Under the pieces are notes generated by a model. It had not been told where the DNA came from, did not search any database, and saw nothing but the letters and a program-made list of their open reading frames with translations. Both the position numbers and the translations under genes were made by a program. A stretch of 64,000 nt of DNA, from positions 3,577,501-3,641,500 of the forward strand of contig NZ_CP130630.1 in NCBI RefSeq assembly GCF_030551255.1, read 5' to 3'. The stretch comes from Streptomyces sp. NL15-2K (GTDB taxonomy: Bacteria > Actinomycetota > Actinomycetes > Streptomycetales > Streptomycetaceae). Position 1 is the first letter of the stretch, and every line of letters begins with the position of its first letter. Below, piece after piece: positions 51,185-60,174 of the stretch.

Positions 51185-52111
51185 TCACGTCTTCAGGGCG
51201 TCGTACGTCACCCCGGTGAGCCGTGCGGAGGCGTCCCACAGCCGCTCCCCCGCCCTGTCGTTGAGGGTCCACGGCGCCCGCCAGGACGGCGCCGGCGACC
51301 CGCGCCAGCCGACGAAGGAGGGCCCGCTGAAGGAGTCGGGGCGTATGTCCGGCGCGGTGGCGGCGTACAGGGTGGGCAGCGCGCCGGCGTCCGCCGACTG
51401 GGCGAAGAACCGGTTGCCGATCCGCATGAACCGCTCACTGAACTTGCGGTCGGCCATCCGGGGCCCGGCGGTCTGCAGGTTGGTGGACGCGTACCCCGGG
51501 TGCGCCGCCGCCGCGACCACGTCCGAACCGTGCGCCGCCAGCCTGCGTGCCAGCTCGTGCGTGAAGAGCAGGTTGGCGGTCTTGGAGCGGGCGTAGGCGG
51601 TCCAACGCCGGTAGCGGCGCTCGCTGTTGAGGTCGTTGATGTCGATGTTGGACATCGAGTGCATCGTGCTGGACACGGTCACGACGCGCGCACCGGGCGT
51701 GCCCAGCAGCACCGGCAGCAGCAGTCCCGTGAGCGCGAAGTGCCCGAGGTGGTTCACGCCGAACTGCGTCTCGAACCCGTCGGCGGTCGTCCCGTACGGC
51801 AGCGCCATGACGCCCGCGTTGTTGATCAACAGGTCGAGCCGCTCTTCCGGGAAGGTGGCCGCGAACCGCCGTACGGAGCCCAGGTCGCCGAGGTCCAGCA
51901 GCGTCAAGTCGACCTCGGCACCCGGCACTTCGGCGACCATCCGGCCCCTCGCCTCCGCGCCCCGCGCCTCACTCCGGCACGCGAGGACCACGCGGGCACC
52001 CCTGCGCGCCAGTTCCCGCGCGGTGACGTACCCGATGCCGCTGTTGGCTCCGGTGACGACGGCGACGCGGCCGCTCTGGTCGGGGATGTCCTTCTCGCTC
52101 CAGCCGGACAT
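51185..52111 (-). CDS. Short-chain dehydrogenase/reductase (retinol dehydrogenase-like)
   Basis: 308 residues. Motifs: VAVVTGANSGIGYVTARELA, DLLINNAGVMALPYGTTADG, VNHLGHFALTGLLLPVLL, VVTVSSTMH with the catalytic Ser, and YARSKTANLLFTHELARRL with Tyr and Lys. The pattern GFETQFGVNHLGHF is that of the WW-domain oxidoreductase/retinol dehydrogenase branch. Substrate unknown. It stands alone, followed by the SulP gene on the same strand upstream. Confidence 0.92.
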   Translation of the reverse strand: MSGWSEKDIPDQSGRVAVVTGANSGIGYVTARELARRGARVVLACRSEARGAEARGRMVAEVPGAEVDLTLLDLGDLGSVRRFAATFPEERLDLLINNAGVMALPYGTTADGFETQFGVNHLGHFALTGLLLPVLLGTPGARVVTVSSTMHSMSNIDINDLNSERRYRRWTAYARSKTANLLFTHELARRLAAHGSDVVAAAAHPGYASTNLQTAGPRMADRKFSERFMRIGNRFFAQSADAGALPTLYAATAPDIRPDSFSGPSFVGWRGSPAPSWRAPWTLNDRAGERLWDASARLTGVTYDALKT

Positions 52112-52159
52112 GACCGAACTCCCTCCGGTTTGCGGGGGTGGGGTTCAGCCTACGAGCGG

Positions 52160-54379
52160 TCAGCGCCGCGCGTAATCGTCCGGCATGGGCCGCGTGTCCA
52201 GGTAGAACCACTCGGCGCCGGGGCCGGGGGACTCCGTCGGTTGGGCGGGGGCGGAGGTTGTGGGTTCGGTGGGGGTGGTGCTCCAGGGGTGGCGGTCGGG
52301 CGGGTTGTCCGAGGGCTGGTCGAGCGGGGTGTCCCAGGGCTGGTCGGGGGTGGTGTCCCACGGCCGGTCGGGGGTGGCGGCCGACGGCCGGTCGGGGGTG
52401 GCGGCCGACGGCCGGTCGGGGGTGGCGGCCGACGGCCGGTCGGGGGTGGCGGCCGACGGCCGGTCGGGGGTCGTGGCCGACGGCCGGTCGAGCAGGGTGT
52501 CCCAGGGCTGGTCGGGGGCGGTGGCCCACGGCCGGTCGGGGGTGGCGGCCGACGGCCGGTCGGGGGTGGCGGCCGACGGCCGGTCGGGGGTCGTGGCCGA
52601 CGGCCGGTCGAGCAGGGTGTCCCAGGCCTGGGTGGGGGTGGTGTCCCCCACCACCGCCCGGGCTGCCACCCCTGAAGTGGCCGTCTCGTCCCGGTCCCCG
52701 GAAACTGCCGCCTTCCCCGGCCCCGGCATCAGCAGTTCCACCCGCAGGCCCAGGCCCCGCTGCTGGGCGGTGAACTCCTCGACCTGGTTGCGGCAGGCGT
52801 GGTCCAGGTGGGTCACGCCGGTCAGGTCGAGGCGGATGCGCGGCTTGCCGGAGGCGGCCGCGGCCTCCAGCGCCTCGATCACCTTCGGCAGCCGCAGGAA
52901 CGTGGCGTTGCCTGCCATGACGACCTTCGCGGTGTCCTCCTCGATGTGCTGCCGGACCACGGTCTGCGACATCCGCAGCGCGGCCAGCACGATCCCGGCG
53001 GCGAGTCCGATCAGCACGCCCTCCAGCAGCGCGGTCGCCACGATCACCAGCGTGGTGAGGGTCATCACCGCGAACTCGCCCCGGTCCTGACGCCACATCT
53101 TCGGGAACTCCGCGGGCGCGAACAGCTTCCAGCCGCTGTGCACCAGGACGCCCGCGAGGACGGAGATCGGGATCAGCGCGAGGACCTGCGGCAGCAGCAG
53201 CGCGAACGCGAGCAGCCACAGCCCGTGCAGCGTCCGGGAGAGCCGGGTCTTCGCGCCGGCCTGGACGTTCGCCGAGCTGCGGGCCACCACCGCCGTGATG
53301 GGCAGGGCCCCCAGGATGCCCGCGACCGTGTTCCCGACGCCCTGCGCGACGAGTTCGGTGTTGTAGCGGGTGCGCGGGCCGCTGTGCATACGGTCCACCG
53401 CCGCCGCGGTGAACAGGCTCTCGGCGGAGGCGATGACCGTGAAGGTCAGGACGGAGGTGATGATCGCCGCGTCGGCGAGCCCCGCGAACTGCTCACCGCC
53501 CGGCACCTGCACCGAGGCGAGCAGATCGCCCACCTGAAGTGTCTTCACGTCCACACCGGGCAGCGCGGCGACCGCGATCCCGATGCCTACGGCGACCAGC
53601 GCGGCCGGGATCTTCCCGGCGGGCCCCGGCACCTTCTTCCACATGAAGCTCAGGACGACGGTGACGACACCGAGCAGCGCGGCGAGCATCGCCTGCCGGT
53701 CGGTCAGGATGTCCGCGAACAGCCCGGGGATCCCCGCGATGTTCTCGATCGGCGTGCCGGGCGCCGTGCCGTCGGCCGCCGGATAGGCCTGGCTGAACAT
53801 CAGCGGCAGTCCGATGCCGGCCAGCATGCCCTGGACGACGGCGAGGGAGATCGCCTGGAACATCCGCCCGAGCCGTACGGCACCGAGGACGATCTGCAGG
53901 ATCCCGGAGCACAGGACGATCACCCCGAGCATGGCCACACCGTGCTCGGCGACGGTCTCCGCGACCAGCGCGGCGAGCCCGGCGGCGGGCCCGCTGACCT
54001 GGAGCGTGCTGCCCCGGATCGCACCGACGACCAGCCCGCCGATCACCCCGGAGATGATCCCGAGCTCGGCGGGCACTCCGGACGCGACGGCGACGCCGAT
54101 GCACAGCGGCAGCGCGACGAGGAAGACGACGAGGGAGGCGGTGATCTCGGTGGCGAGGTCGGGCTTGGCGGGACCGGCGGTCGGGCCCGCCTTGGCTGCC
54201 GGGGCCTCGGCGGTCTCTGCCATTGCTGTCCGTGCCATTGGCGTCCGTGCCATTGGCGTCCGCGCCTTGACTGTCCGTGCCTTGACCGTCCGTGCCATGG
54301 CTGTCCGTGCCATGGCTGTCGGCCCGGTGTCGGCCACCCTCGTGTGCCCGCCCCGCCCCCGCGCATGCGCCCCGCTCAT
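52160..54379 (-). CDS. SulP-family anion transporter with STAS domain and long repeat tails
   Basis: 739 residues from the ATG at 54379, which overlaps the carbonic anhydrase stop (ATGA). The N-terminus (about 20-60) repeats ARTxM five-residue units. The transporter core (70-480) shows LVVFLVALPLCIGVAVASGV, PAAGLAALVAETVAEHGVAM and ITAVVARSSANVQAGAKTRL, then a STAS domain (ATFLRLPKVIEALEAAAASG, LDLTGVTHLDHACRNQVEEF). The last 100 residues are tandem DRPSAATP-type octads. Together with the anhydrase it should take up bicarbonate or sulfate; SulP-carbonic anhydrase pairs are typical of bicarbonate uptake. Confidence 0.9.
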   Translation of the reverse strand: MSGAHARGRGGHTRVADTGPTAMARTAMARTVKARTVKARTPMARTPMARTAMAETAEAPAAKAGPTAGPAKPDLATEITASLVVFLVALPLCIGVAVASGVPAELGIISGVIGGLVVGAIRGSTLQVSGPAAGLAALVAETVAEHGVAMLGVIVLCSGILQIVLGAVRLGRMFQAISLAVVQGMLAGIGLPLMFSQAYPAADGTAPGTPIENIAGIPGLFADILTDRQAMLAALLGVVTVVLSFMWKKVPGPAGKIPAALVAVGIGIAVAALPGVDVKTLQVGDLLASVQVPGGEQFAGLADAAIITSVLTFTVIASAESLFTAAAVDRMHSGPRTRYNTELVAQGVGNTVAGILGALPITAVVARSSANVQAGAKTRLSRTLHGLWLLAFALLLPQVLALIPISVLAGVLVHSGWKLFAPAEFPKMWRQDRGEFAVMTLTTLVIVATALLEGVLIGLAAGIVLAALRMSQTVVRQHIEEDTAKVVMAGNATFLRLPKVIEALEAAAASGKPRIRLDLTGVTHLDHACRNQVEEFTAQQRGLGLRVELLMPGPGKAAVSGDRDETATSGVAARAVVGDTTPTQAWDTLLDRPSATTPDRPSAATPDRPSAATPDRPWATAPDQPWDTLLDRPSATTPDRPSAATPDRPSAATPDRPSAATPDRPSAATPDRPWDTTPDQPWDTPLDQPSDNPPDRHPWSTTPTEPTTSAPAQPTESPGPGAEWFYLDTRPMPDDYARR
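52300..52640 (-). repeat. 24-bp tandem repeat array encoding the SulP tail
   Basis: About 14 units of the type GGCCGGTCGGGGGTGGCGGC (plus CGAC) in plus orientation. Two super-blocks are nearly identical, each ending with the variant that encodes DQPWDTLL. Units encode DRPSAATP, DRPSATTP or DRPWxTxP. Such arrays change length by slippage. Confidence 0.85.
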
Positions 54380-54981
54380 CCGGCGTGCACCCGGAAGCGG
54401 CCGTCCTCGTCCAGCTCGTGCAGCCGGCCGGTGTCGACCTCGTAGTACCAGCCGTGCAGCCGCAGCCGGCCCGTGTCCAGCCGCTGCCGCACCACGGGGT
54501 AACTCCGCAGCGCGGCGAGCTGGTTGACGACGTTGCGCTGGGCCACGTCGGGCATCGACGGATCGTCGCACTCACCGGTGAGCACGGGCGCCAGCTGCGG
54601 CCGGGCCAGCCGGAGCCAGGCGTCCACGCCCGGCAGCGCGGTCAGGTCGTCGCCGGACCGCAGCGCGCCCATCGCCCCGCAGTGTGAGTGACCGCACACC
54701 ACGATGTCCTGAACACCGAGCACCTCCAGTGCGTACTCGACGGTGGCGGCCTCGCCGGAGGTCCCGTGTTGTCCATATGCCGGGACGATATTGCCGGCGT
54801 TCCGCAGCTCGAATATCTCTCCGGGCCGGGCGCCCGTAATAAGGGCAGGTATGACCCGGGAGTCCGAGCAGGTGATGAAGAGCGCCTCGGGATATTGCCC
54901 CTCGGCCAGTTTCCGGTATTCGCCGCTCTCGAATTCGGCCCGCTGTGTGAACGTACGGGCACGGTCCAGTAATGCCTTCAA
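54376..54981 (-). CDS. Beta-class carbonic anhydrase
   Basis: 201 residues from a TTG at 54981 (LKALLDRARTFTQRAEFESG), chosen because GAGGAGG lies five bases before it and the family begins here; a longer frame to 55101 would add an implausible hydrophobic leader. Zinc ligands and catalytic dyad appear in ITCSDSRVIPALI and VCGHSHCGAMGAL (Cys, Asp-Arg, His, Cys). It interconverts CO2 and bicarbonate. It is cotranscribed with the SulP transporter through an ATGA overlap. Confidence 0.92.
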   Translation of the reverse strand: MKALLDRARTFTQRAEFESGEYRKLAEGQYPEALFITCSDSRVIPALITGARPGEIFELRNAGNIVPAYGQHGTSGEAATVEYALEVLGVQDIVVCGHSHCGAMGALRSGDDLTALPGVDAWLRLARPQLAPVLTGECDDPSMPDVAQRNVVNQLAALRSYPVVRQRLDTGRLRLHGWYYEVDTGRLHELDEDGRFRVHAG

Positions 54982-55212
54982 CGACGCCTCCTCGACGGGG
55001 GGGTTCGACCAGGTCACCACACCGTAGAGGAGCGCACACCAGAGAAAGGTTAAGCGAACACCAGCGCCCGGCCAGGAATGGAACATTCTTTGTCCGGACA
55101 CGAGTAAGCGCTGTCATCTTGTAACGTGTCGACTTCAGGGCGCGAAACAGGGCGCGAATTGCGAATCCGGCCTGCCTGGATTCGTACCGGTTTCCCGAAA
55201 GAGACAGGACGC

Positions 55213-56085
55213 ATGGGCCTACGAGTGCTGCTCATCGAGGACGACGAGACGATCGCCGAACCGCTCACCGAGGGACTGGGGCACTTCGGACTGGCGGTGG
55301 ATCACGTGACCACCGGCGCCGAGGGCCTGAGAGCGCCGTACGGCGATGTCGTCCTGCTCGACCTGGGGCTGCCGGACATGGACGGCATCGACGTCTGCCG
55401 GGGCATCCGGCAGATCTCCGACGTGCCGATCCTCATCCTGAGCGCGCGCGGGGAGGAGGCCGACCGGGTGCTGGGGCTGGAGCTCGGCGCCGACGACTAT
55501 CTGGCGAAACCGTTCAGCGTACGGGAGTTGGTGGCGCGGGTGCGGGCGGTGACCCGGCGGACGCAGCGCACCCAGGCGGTCCCGGAGCCGGTCCACCGCA
55601 CCTACGCGGTACCGGAGTCGGCCGCACCGCCGCTGTCGTACGACACCCCGCCCGAGCCGTCGTACGCGGCTCAGCCCGCACCGCCGTACGAGACGGCGCC
55701 GCCGTACGAGACGGGAACCCGCGAAACCGGACCGTACGAGACCGGAGGGCGCGAAACCGGACCGTACGAGCCCGGAGCCCCGGAACCCGGCCCCCTCGTC
55801 GTCGACCGCCGCACCCGTCAGGTCTGGGTCGGCGGGGAGACCGTCGCGCTCACGCCCAAGGAGTTCGAGCTGCTCGCCCTGCTCGCCGAGGATCCGGGCG
55901 CGGTCTGCTCCCGGCAGCAGATCCTGGACCGGGTCTGGGACCCGCACTACGAGGGCCCGACCAAGACCCTGGACGTCCATGTGGCCGCCCTGCGGCGGAA
56001 GTTGGGGCATCCGGCGTGGATCCAGACCCTGCGCGGCGTCGGCTTCCGGCTGGCGGTGCACACCCGTCCGGACGCGCGGACATGA
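55213..56085 (+). CDS. OmpR-type response regulator with a long Pro/Tyr-rich linker
   Basis: 290 residues. The receiver (1-115) has the acidic pair in LLIEDDETIAEP, phospho-acceptor Asp50 in LLDLGLPDMDG and Lys in DDYLAKPFSVRELV. The winged helix (from about 193) reads LTPKEFELLALLAEDPGAVC, LDRVWDPHYEGPTKTLDVHV and LRGVGFRLAV. Between them lies an unusual 75-residue linker of PPYETx and RETGPYE-like repeats, where typical members have 10-20 residues. It overlaps the sensor kinase gene (ATGA). Confidence 0.93.
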   Translation: MGLRVLLIEDDETIAEPLTEGLGHFGLAVDHVTTGAEGLRAPYGDVVLLDLGLPDMDGIDVCRGIRQISDVPILILSARGEEADRVLGLELGADDYLAKPFSVRELVARVRAVTRRTQRTQAVPEPVHRTYAVPESAAPPLSYDTPPEPSYAAQPAPPYETAPPYETGTRETGPYETGGRETGPYEPGAPEPGPLVVDRRTRQVWVGGETVALTPKEFELLALLAEDPGAVCSRQQILDRVWDPHYEGPTKTLDVHVAALRRKLGHPAWIQTLRGVGFRLAVHTRPDART

Positions 56086-57563
56086 CCCGCCGCCTCCTGC
56101 TCAGCTATCTCAGCTTGGCCGTGCTCGTGCTGCTCTGCCTGGAGATCCCGCTGGGTTTCGTCTACTCGCGCGGCGAACGGGAGCGGGTGGTCAACGCGGC
56201 GACGGACGAGGCCGAGTCCGTCTCCGCGTACGCCGCGCTGTCGCTCGCCGCGGGCCGCGCCGAGCAGGACCTGCCCGGGCGGGTGGTCCACTGCGCCGCA
56301 CGCATCGGCGGCAAGGTCGTCGTCGTGGACGCCTCCGGCGCACCGCTCGCCACCTCGCACCCGCTGACCGCCGAGGCGTCCCGCGCGCTGGCTTCCCGCC
56401 CGGGCATCGCGGCGGCGCTCCGGGGCACCGCCACGGCGGACGCCCGTACGTCCACCATCGGCGGGGTGCAGTACCTTGCGGTCGCGGCGCCGGTCGGCCA
56501 CGGCGCCCGCCCGGAAGGAGCCGTATGGCTCACGGTCCCGACGCAGACGGTGCACGAACGCGTCCACCACATATGGATGCTGCTCGCCCTCGGCGGACTC
56601 GGCGTCCTCACCGCGGTCACGTTCGTCGCCTTCGCCATCGCCCGCTGGACCGGCCGCCCCATCCGCGAACTGGAGAGGGCGACCCACGAGTTGGCGGAGG
56701 GCGGCCGGGCCGCCCCGGTGACGATCACGAAGGGCCCGCCCGAAGTCCGCGCCCTGGCCGCCGCGTTCAACCGCACCGCCGCACGTCTCGCCCATCTCCT
56801 CGCCTCCCAGCGGGCGTTCGCGGGCGAGGCCTCGCACCAGCTCAAGACGCCCCTCGCGGCACTGCGGCTGCGCCTGGAGAACCTGGAGCCGAACGTCACC
56901 ACCCGCGGCCGGCCCAGCCTCACCGCCGCCGTGACCGAGACGGACCGCCTCGCCCGCATGGTCGAGGCCCTGCTGGCGATGGCCCGCCTGGAGGAGGACG
57001 CGGCCACCCCCACCCCGCTCGACGTGGGCGCGATCTGCGCGGAACGCCACCACACCTGGCTGCCGCTCTTCGACGAACAGGACGTCTCCCTCGTCCTCTT
57101 CGCCGGCAGCGTGGGCCCGGTCCTGGCACTCCCCGGATCCATCGAGCAGATCCTGGACAACCTGCTCTCGAACGCCCTGCGCGCCTCCCCACCCGCCACC
57201 ACCGTCACCATCGAACTGCGCCTCCACGCCCAGCCCCGCCGCGCACTGCGCGACGCCCGCCCCTGCTGGGTCGACCTCCACGTCACCGACGAGGGCCCGG
57301 GCATGACACCGGACCAGCGCGCCCGCGCCTTCGACCGCTTCTGGCGCGCCCCCGGCGCCCCCAAGGGCGGTACGGGCCTCGGGCTCGCGCTCGTCCAACG
57401 CCTGGCCCACGCGAGCGGCGGCGAGGCGATCCTGCGTCCGGCGGCCACGGGCGGGCTGGACGCGGTGGTCCGCCTGCGCTCGGCCGAGCCGCCCACGCCC
57501 GGCCACCCTCCGGTCGGCAGACCGGGCACGCGGCGTCGGGAGGCCCCGGCACTGCCGGCCTGA
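56082..57563 (+). CDS. Sensor histidine kinase
   Basis: 493 residues. Two membrane helices (about 7-27 and 164-186) flank an external sensor of 130 residues with two Cys not obvious as a bridge (VVHCAARIGGK). Then HAMP (TGRPIRELERATHELAEGGR), the phospho-acceptor His near 252 in EASHQLKTPLAALRLRLEN, the N-box LDNLLSNALRASPP, G1 VTDEGPGMTPDQR, F-box RAFDRFWRAPGAP and G2 GTGLGLALVQRLAHASGG. It pairs with the upstream regulator. The signal is unknown. Confidence 0.95.
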   Translation: MTRRLLLSYLSLAVLVLLCLEIPLGFVYSRGERERVVNAATDEAESVSAYAALSLAAGRAEQDLPGRVVHCAARIGGKVVVVDASGAPLATSHPLTAEASRALASRPGIAAALRGTATADARTSTIGGVQYLAVAAPVGHGARPEGAVWLTVPTQTVHERVHHIWMLLALGGLGVLTAVTFVAFAIARWTGRPIRELERATHELAEGGRAAPVTITKGPPEVRALAAAFNRTAARLAHLLASQRAFAGEASHQLKTPLAALRLRLENLEPNVTTRGRPSLTAAVTETDRLARMVEALLAMARLEEDAATPTPLDVGAICAERHHTWLPLFDEQDVSLVLFAGSVGPVLALPGSIEQILDNLLSNALRASPPATTVTIELRLHAQPRRALRDARPCWVDLHVTDEGPGMTPDQRARAFDRFWRAPGAPKGGTGLGLALVQRLAHASGGEAILRPAATGGLDAVVRLRSAEPPTPGHPPVGRPGTRRREAPALPA

Positions 57564-57798
57564 GGGACCGAACGCACCGAACGGGCCTGACCGGAGCCGA
57601 CCCGACCCGACCCGACCCCACCCGACGCCGACCAGGCCGAATGCGCCGCCTCCCGCGCCCGTCACTACCTGTCCATGACCCGTCAACTCCCCATCCCCGA
57701 CGTGGATAACCCAGCGCCCCTAGGGTCCGTGACCGCACCCCCCGCAACCCCGTCGCCGACCGGCGGCGGGGCGGTCACGACCAACTCTTGGAGCAAGA

Positions 57799-58959
57799 GT
57801 GGAACGTCGTACCCTTCTGCGTGCGGCCGTCCTCGGCGGCTCGACGGCCGTCCTCGGCGGAACCCTGTGGCGCGGCGCCGCGTACGCCGCACCGGCCCAG
57901 CCCGGCGCGAGCCCGTACGGGTCGCTCGGCGCACCTGACGCCAACGGCATCCGACTCCCCAGCGGCTTCACCAGTCGCGTGATCGCCCGTTCCGGCCAGA
58001 CGGTCACCGGAACGTCGTACACCTGGCACAACGCCCCCGACGGCGGCGCGTGCTACGCCGACGGCACCGGCTGGATCTACGTGTCCAACTCGGAGATCAA
58101 CCCGAGCGGCGGCGCGAGCGCCGTGAAGTTCTCGTCGACCGGCGCGATCACGTCGGCGTACCGCGTCCTGTCCAACACCCGGCAGAACTGCGCGGGCGGC
58201 AAGACCCCGTGGAACACCTGGCTGTCCTGCGAGGAGGTGTCCCTCGGCTACGTCTACGAGACGGACCCGTGGGGCGTGAACGCGGCCGTGCGCCGGGACG
58301 CTATGGGCCGTTTCAAGCACGAGGCGGCAGCCGCGGACCCGGTGCGCAAGGTGATCTACCTGACCGAGGACGAGTCGAACGGCCGCTTCTACCGCTTCGT
58401 GCCGACGACCTGGGGCAACCTGTCCTCCGGCACCCTCCAGGTCATGGTCGCGGGCTCCGCCACCTCCGGCTCCTTCAGCTGGGCGAACGTACCCGACCCG
58501 GACGGCTCCCCCACCACCACCCGCACCCAGGTCTCCGCCTCGAAGTCCTTCAACGGCGGCGAGGGCTGCCACTACGCCGATGACACGGTCTGGTTCACCA
58601 CGAAGGGCGACAACCGCGTCTGGCAGCTCAACCTGACCAACAACACCTACGAGCTGGCCTACGACGACTCCCTCGTCTCCTCCGGCACGGCCCCCCTCAC
58701 CGGCGTCGACAACATCACCGGCTCCGCCTCCGGCGACCTCTTCGTCGCGGAGGACGGCGGCAACATGGAGATCTGCGTGATCACCCCGGCCGACGTGATC
58801 GCCCCCTTCCTCCGCATCGACGGCCAGTCGAGCTCGGAGATCACGGGCCCGGCGTTCTCCCCGGACGGCACGCGGCTGTACTTCTCGAGCCAGCGCGGGA
58901 CGAGCGGGAGTTCGTCGGGCGGCATCACGTACGAGGTGAGGGGCCCGTTCCGGTCGTAA
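57799..58959 (+). CDS. PhoX-like alkaline phosphatase (DUF839), Tat-exported
   Basis: 386 residues, GTG start with GGAGCAAGA upstream. The N-terminus MERRTLLRAAVLGGSTAVLG carries the RR pattern of Tat signals, ending AYAA/PAQ. Core strands of PhoX are NCAGGKTPWNTWLSCEEVSL, RKVIYLTEDESNGRFYRFVP, DNITGSASGDLFVAEDGGNM and GPAFSPDGTRLYFSSQRG; PhoX enzymes bind Fe3+ and Ca2+. It would release phosphate outside the cell. No clear direct GTTCACC repeat (Pho box) stands before it. The region upstream has a run of the pentamer CCCGA at 57600. Confidence 0.88.
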   Translation: MERRTLLRAAVLGGSTAVLGGTLWRGAAYAAPAQPGASPYGSLGAPDANGIRLPSGFTSRVIARSGQTVTGTSYTWHNAPDGGACYADGTGWIYVSNSEINPSGGASAVKFSSTGAITSAYRVLSNTRQNCAGGKTPWNTWLSCEEVSLGYVYETDPWGVNAAVRRDAMGRFKHEAAAADPVRKVIYLTEDESNGRFYRFVPTTWGNLSSGTLQVMVAGSATSGSFSWANVPDPDGSPTTTRTQVSASKSFNGGEGCHYADDTVWFTTKGDNRVWQLNLTNNTYELAYDDSLVSSGTAPLTGVDNITGSASGDLFVAEDGGNMEICVITPADVIAPFLRIDGQSSSEITGPAFSPDGTRLYFSSQRGTSGSSSGGITYEVRGPFRS

Positions 58960-58966
58960 CCCCGTG

Positions 58967-58999
58967 AAGCCGGGACCGTCTTCCGGACGGTCCCGGCTT
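58967..58999. terminator. Hairpin terminator after the PhoX-like gene
   Basis: AAGCCGGGACCGTC (58967-58980), loop TTCCG, exact complement 58986-58999. Confidence 0.88.
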
Positions 59000-59129
59000 A
59001 CGCCATGCCCTCCGCCCCCGCGCTGAGGTGACCCTTGACGTGACCGCACCGGTGACCATCCGCACGGCCGCCCGTTCCTCCAGGTGGGCGACTTCGCCTT
59101 CCCCGCCCGCTCGACGGAAGGAACACCTC

Positions 59130-59462
59130 GTGGACACGACCGCGTGGAAGACCACGGCCGACCTCGCCGCGTTCTTCGACCAGGCCGCTGCGGATCTGCC
59201 CGCCGCACAGCAGCGACTGCTCCAAGTACTGAAGATCGGGGAGGAGTTCGGCGAGGCCGCCCAGGCCTTCATCGGGGCGACGGGCACGAACCCGCGGAAG
59301 GGAACGAGCCACACCTGGGACGACGTGACGGCCGAGGTCTGCGACGTGATCGTCACCTCGATGGTGACGCTGCACCGACTCGGCGTTCCCGACCCCGCGG
59401 CCGTGTTCACCGAGCACCTGAAGCGGGCCGCGGCCCGCACCTTCGCCGCTCGGGAGGCCTGA
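59130..59462 (+). CDS. MazG-like nucleotide pyrophosphohydrolase-fold protein
   Basis: 110 residues from a GTG at 59130 (GAAGGAA upstream). Helices LLQVLKIGEEFGEAAQAFIG and DDVTAEVCDVIVTSMVTLHR present ExxE and ExxD motifs that bind Mg2+ in all-alpha NTP pyrophosphatases. It would cut dNTPs or related metabolites into monophosphates. It overlaps or touches the NUDIX gene (1 nt spacing); both are house-cleaning pyrophosphatases. Confidence 0.82.
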   Translation: MDTTAWKTTADLAAFFDQAAADLPAAQQRLLQVLKIGEEFGEAAQAFIGATGTNPRKGTSHTWDDVTAEVCDVIVTSMVTLHRLGVPDPAAVFTEHLKRAAARTFAAREA

Positions 59463-59463
59463 G

Positions 59464-59955
59464 GTGGAGCGAGTACTGCCCCGCGACGAGTGGGTCAAGA
59501 CCCTTCCGCAGGCCATCGTCGGGGCCTGCGTGCTGCTCCTCGACCACGAGGACCGGATTCTGCTGCTCCGCTACGCCGAGGGCCAGCCGAGCGCCGGAAC
59601 CTGGGGGCTGCCCGGCGGAATGCTCGACCACGGCGAGGACCCGCTCAGCGCCGCGCGACGCGAACTGCACGAGGAGACCGGAATCGTCCTCGACCACCCT
59701 CCCCGCTTCCTCGGCTACGACCACCGCGCCGACGTGAAGGGAACGGGCCCGGCGATCGACTTCTTCTTCTACGGCGGCACCCTCGCAGCCGGTCAGCGCA
59801 TCAGTCACAGCCCGGAACACGACAAGGACGGCCTCTTCACCCTGAACGAGCTGCACACCGTACCCCTCACGTCCCACCCATCGGCACTCACCGCCCTGCA
59901 CACCGCCGCCCGCTCCGGAACCGTCGTATGCCTGCGCGAAGGACAGCCCCTGTGA
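59464..59955 (+). CDS. NUDIX hydrolase
   Basis: 163 residues, GTG start. The NUDIX box is complete and matches Gx5Ex7REUxEExGU exactly: GMLDHGEDPLSAARRELHEE then TGI. LLLRYAEGQPSAGTWGLPGG precedes it. Substrates vary (nucleotide sugars, CDP-alcohols, oxidised dNTPs). It begins one base after the stop of the MazG-like gene and is certainly coupled to it. Confidence 0.93.
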   Translation: MERVLPRDEWVKTLPQAIVGACVLLLDHEDRILLLRYAEGQPSAGTWGLPGGMLDHGEDPLSAARRELHEETGIVLDHPPRFLGYDHRADVKGTGPAIDFFFYGGTLAAGQRISHSPEHDKDGLFTLNELHTVPLTSHPSALTALHTAARSGTVVCLREGQPL

Positions 59956-60174
59956 CTGCGGCGCGGCACGCGAGGAGGGCGGCTCCCAACACAGGATGCC
60001 GCCCTCGCAAGTCAGGCGCTCGCTTCAGATACGGCCGTGTCCCTCCACGTGGTGTAGCGATCCGGACTGCCGGAGCCCGGGCGGCCGCCGTACGACGCCG
60101 ATGACCCAGGACACGACGGGGCGCTCCTCACGCTGCTCCCGGCTGTTCACGCCGCGCATCGACGTGTTCACCCA

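Noticed and set aside
51060..51272. Minus-strand frame ending MPIFATVSILLGN before the SDR gene
   Set aside because: The terminal residues look like a membrane-protein end, but the rest is Arg/Pro-rich and overlaps the SDR 3' end; too little to support a gene.
52260..53090. Plus-strand frame rich in GRSGVAADG repeats
   Set aside because: It is the complement of the SulP tail array; the minus frame continues into the STAS and transporter domains and is the real one.
57590..57630. Run of CCCGA pentamers after the sensor kinase gene
   Set aside because: Simple short tandem repeat in GC-rich DNA without dyad or coding role; not reported as a feature.
57775..59208. 477-codon minus-strand frame opposite the PhoX-like gene
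   Set aside because: The PhoX-like frame has a Tat signal, family motifs and a terminator; the minus frame has none.
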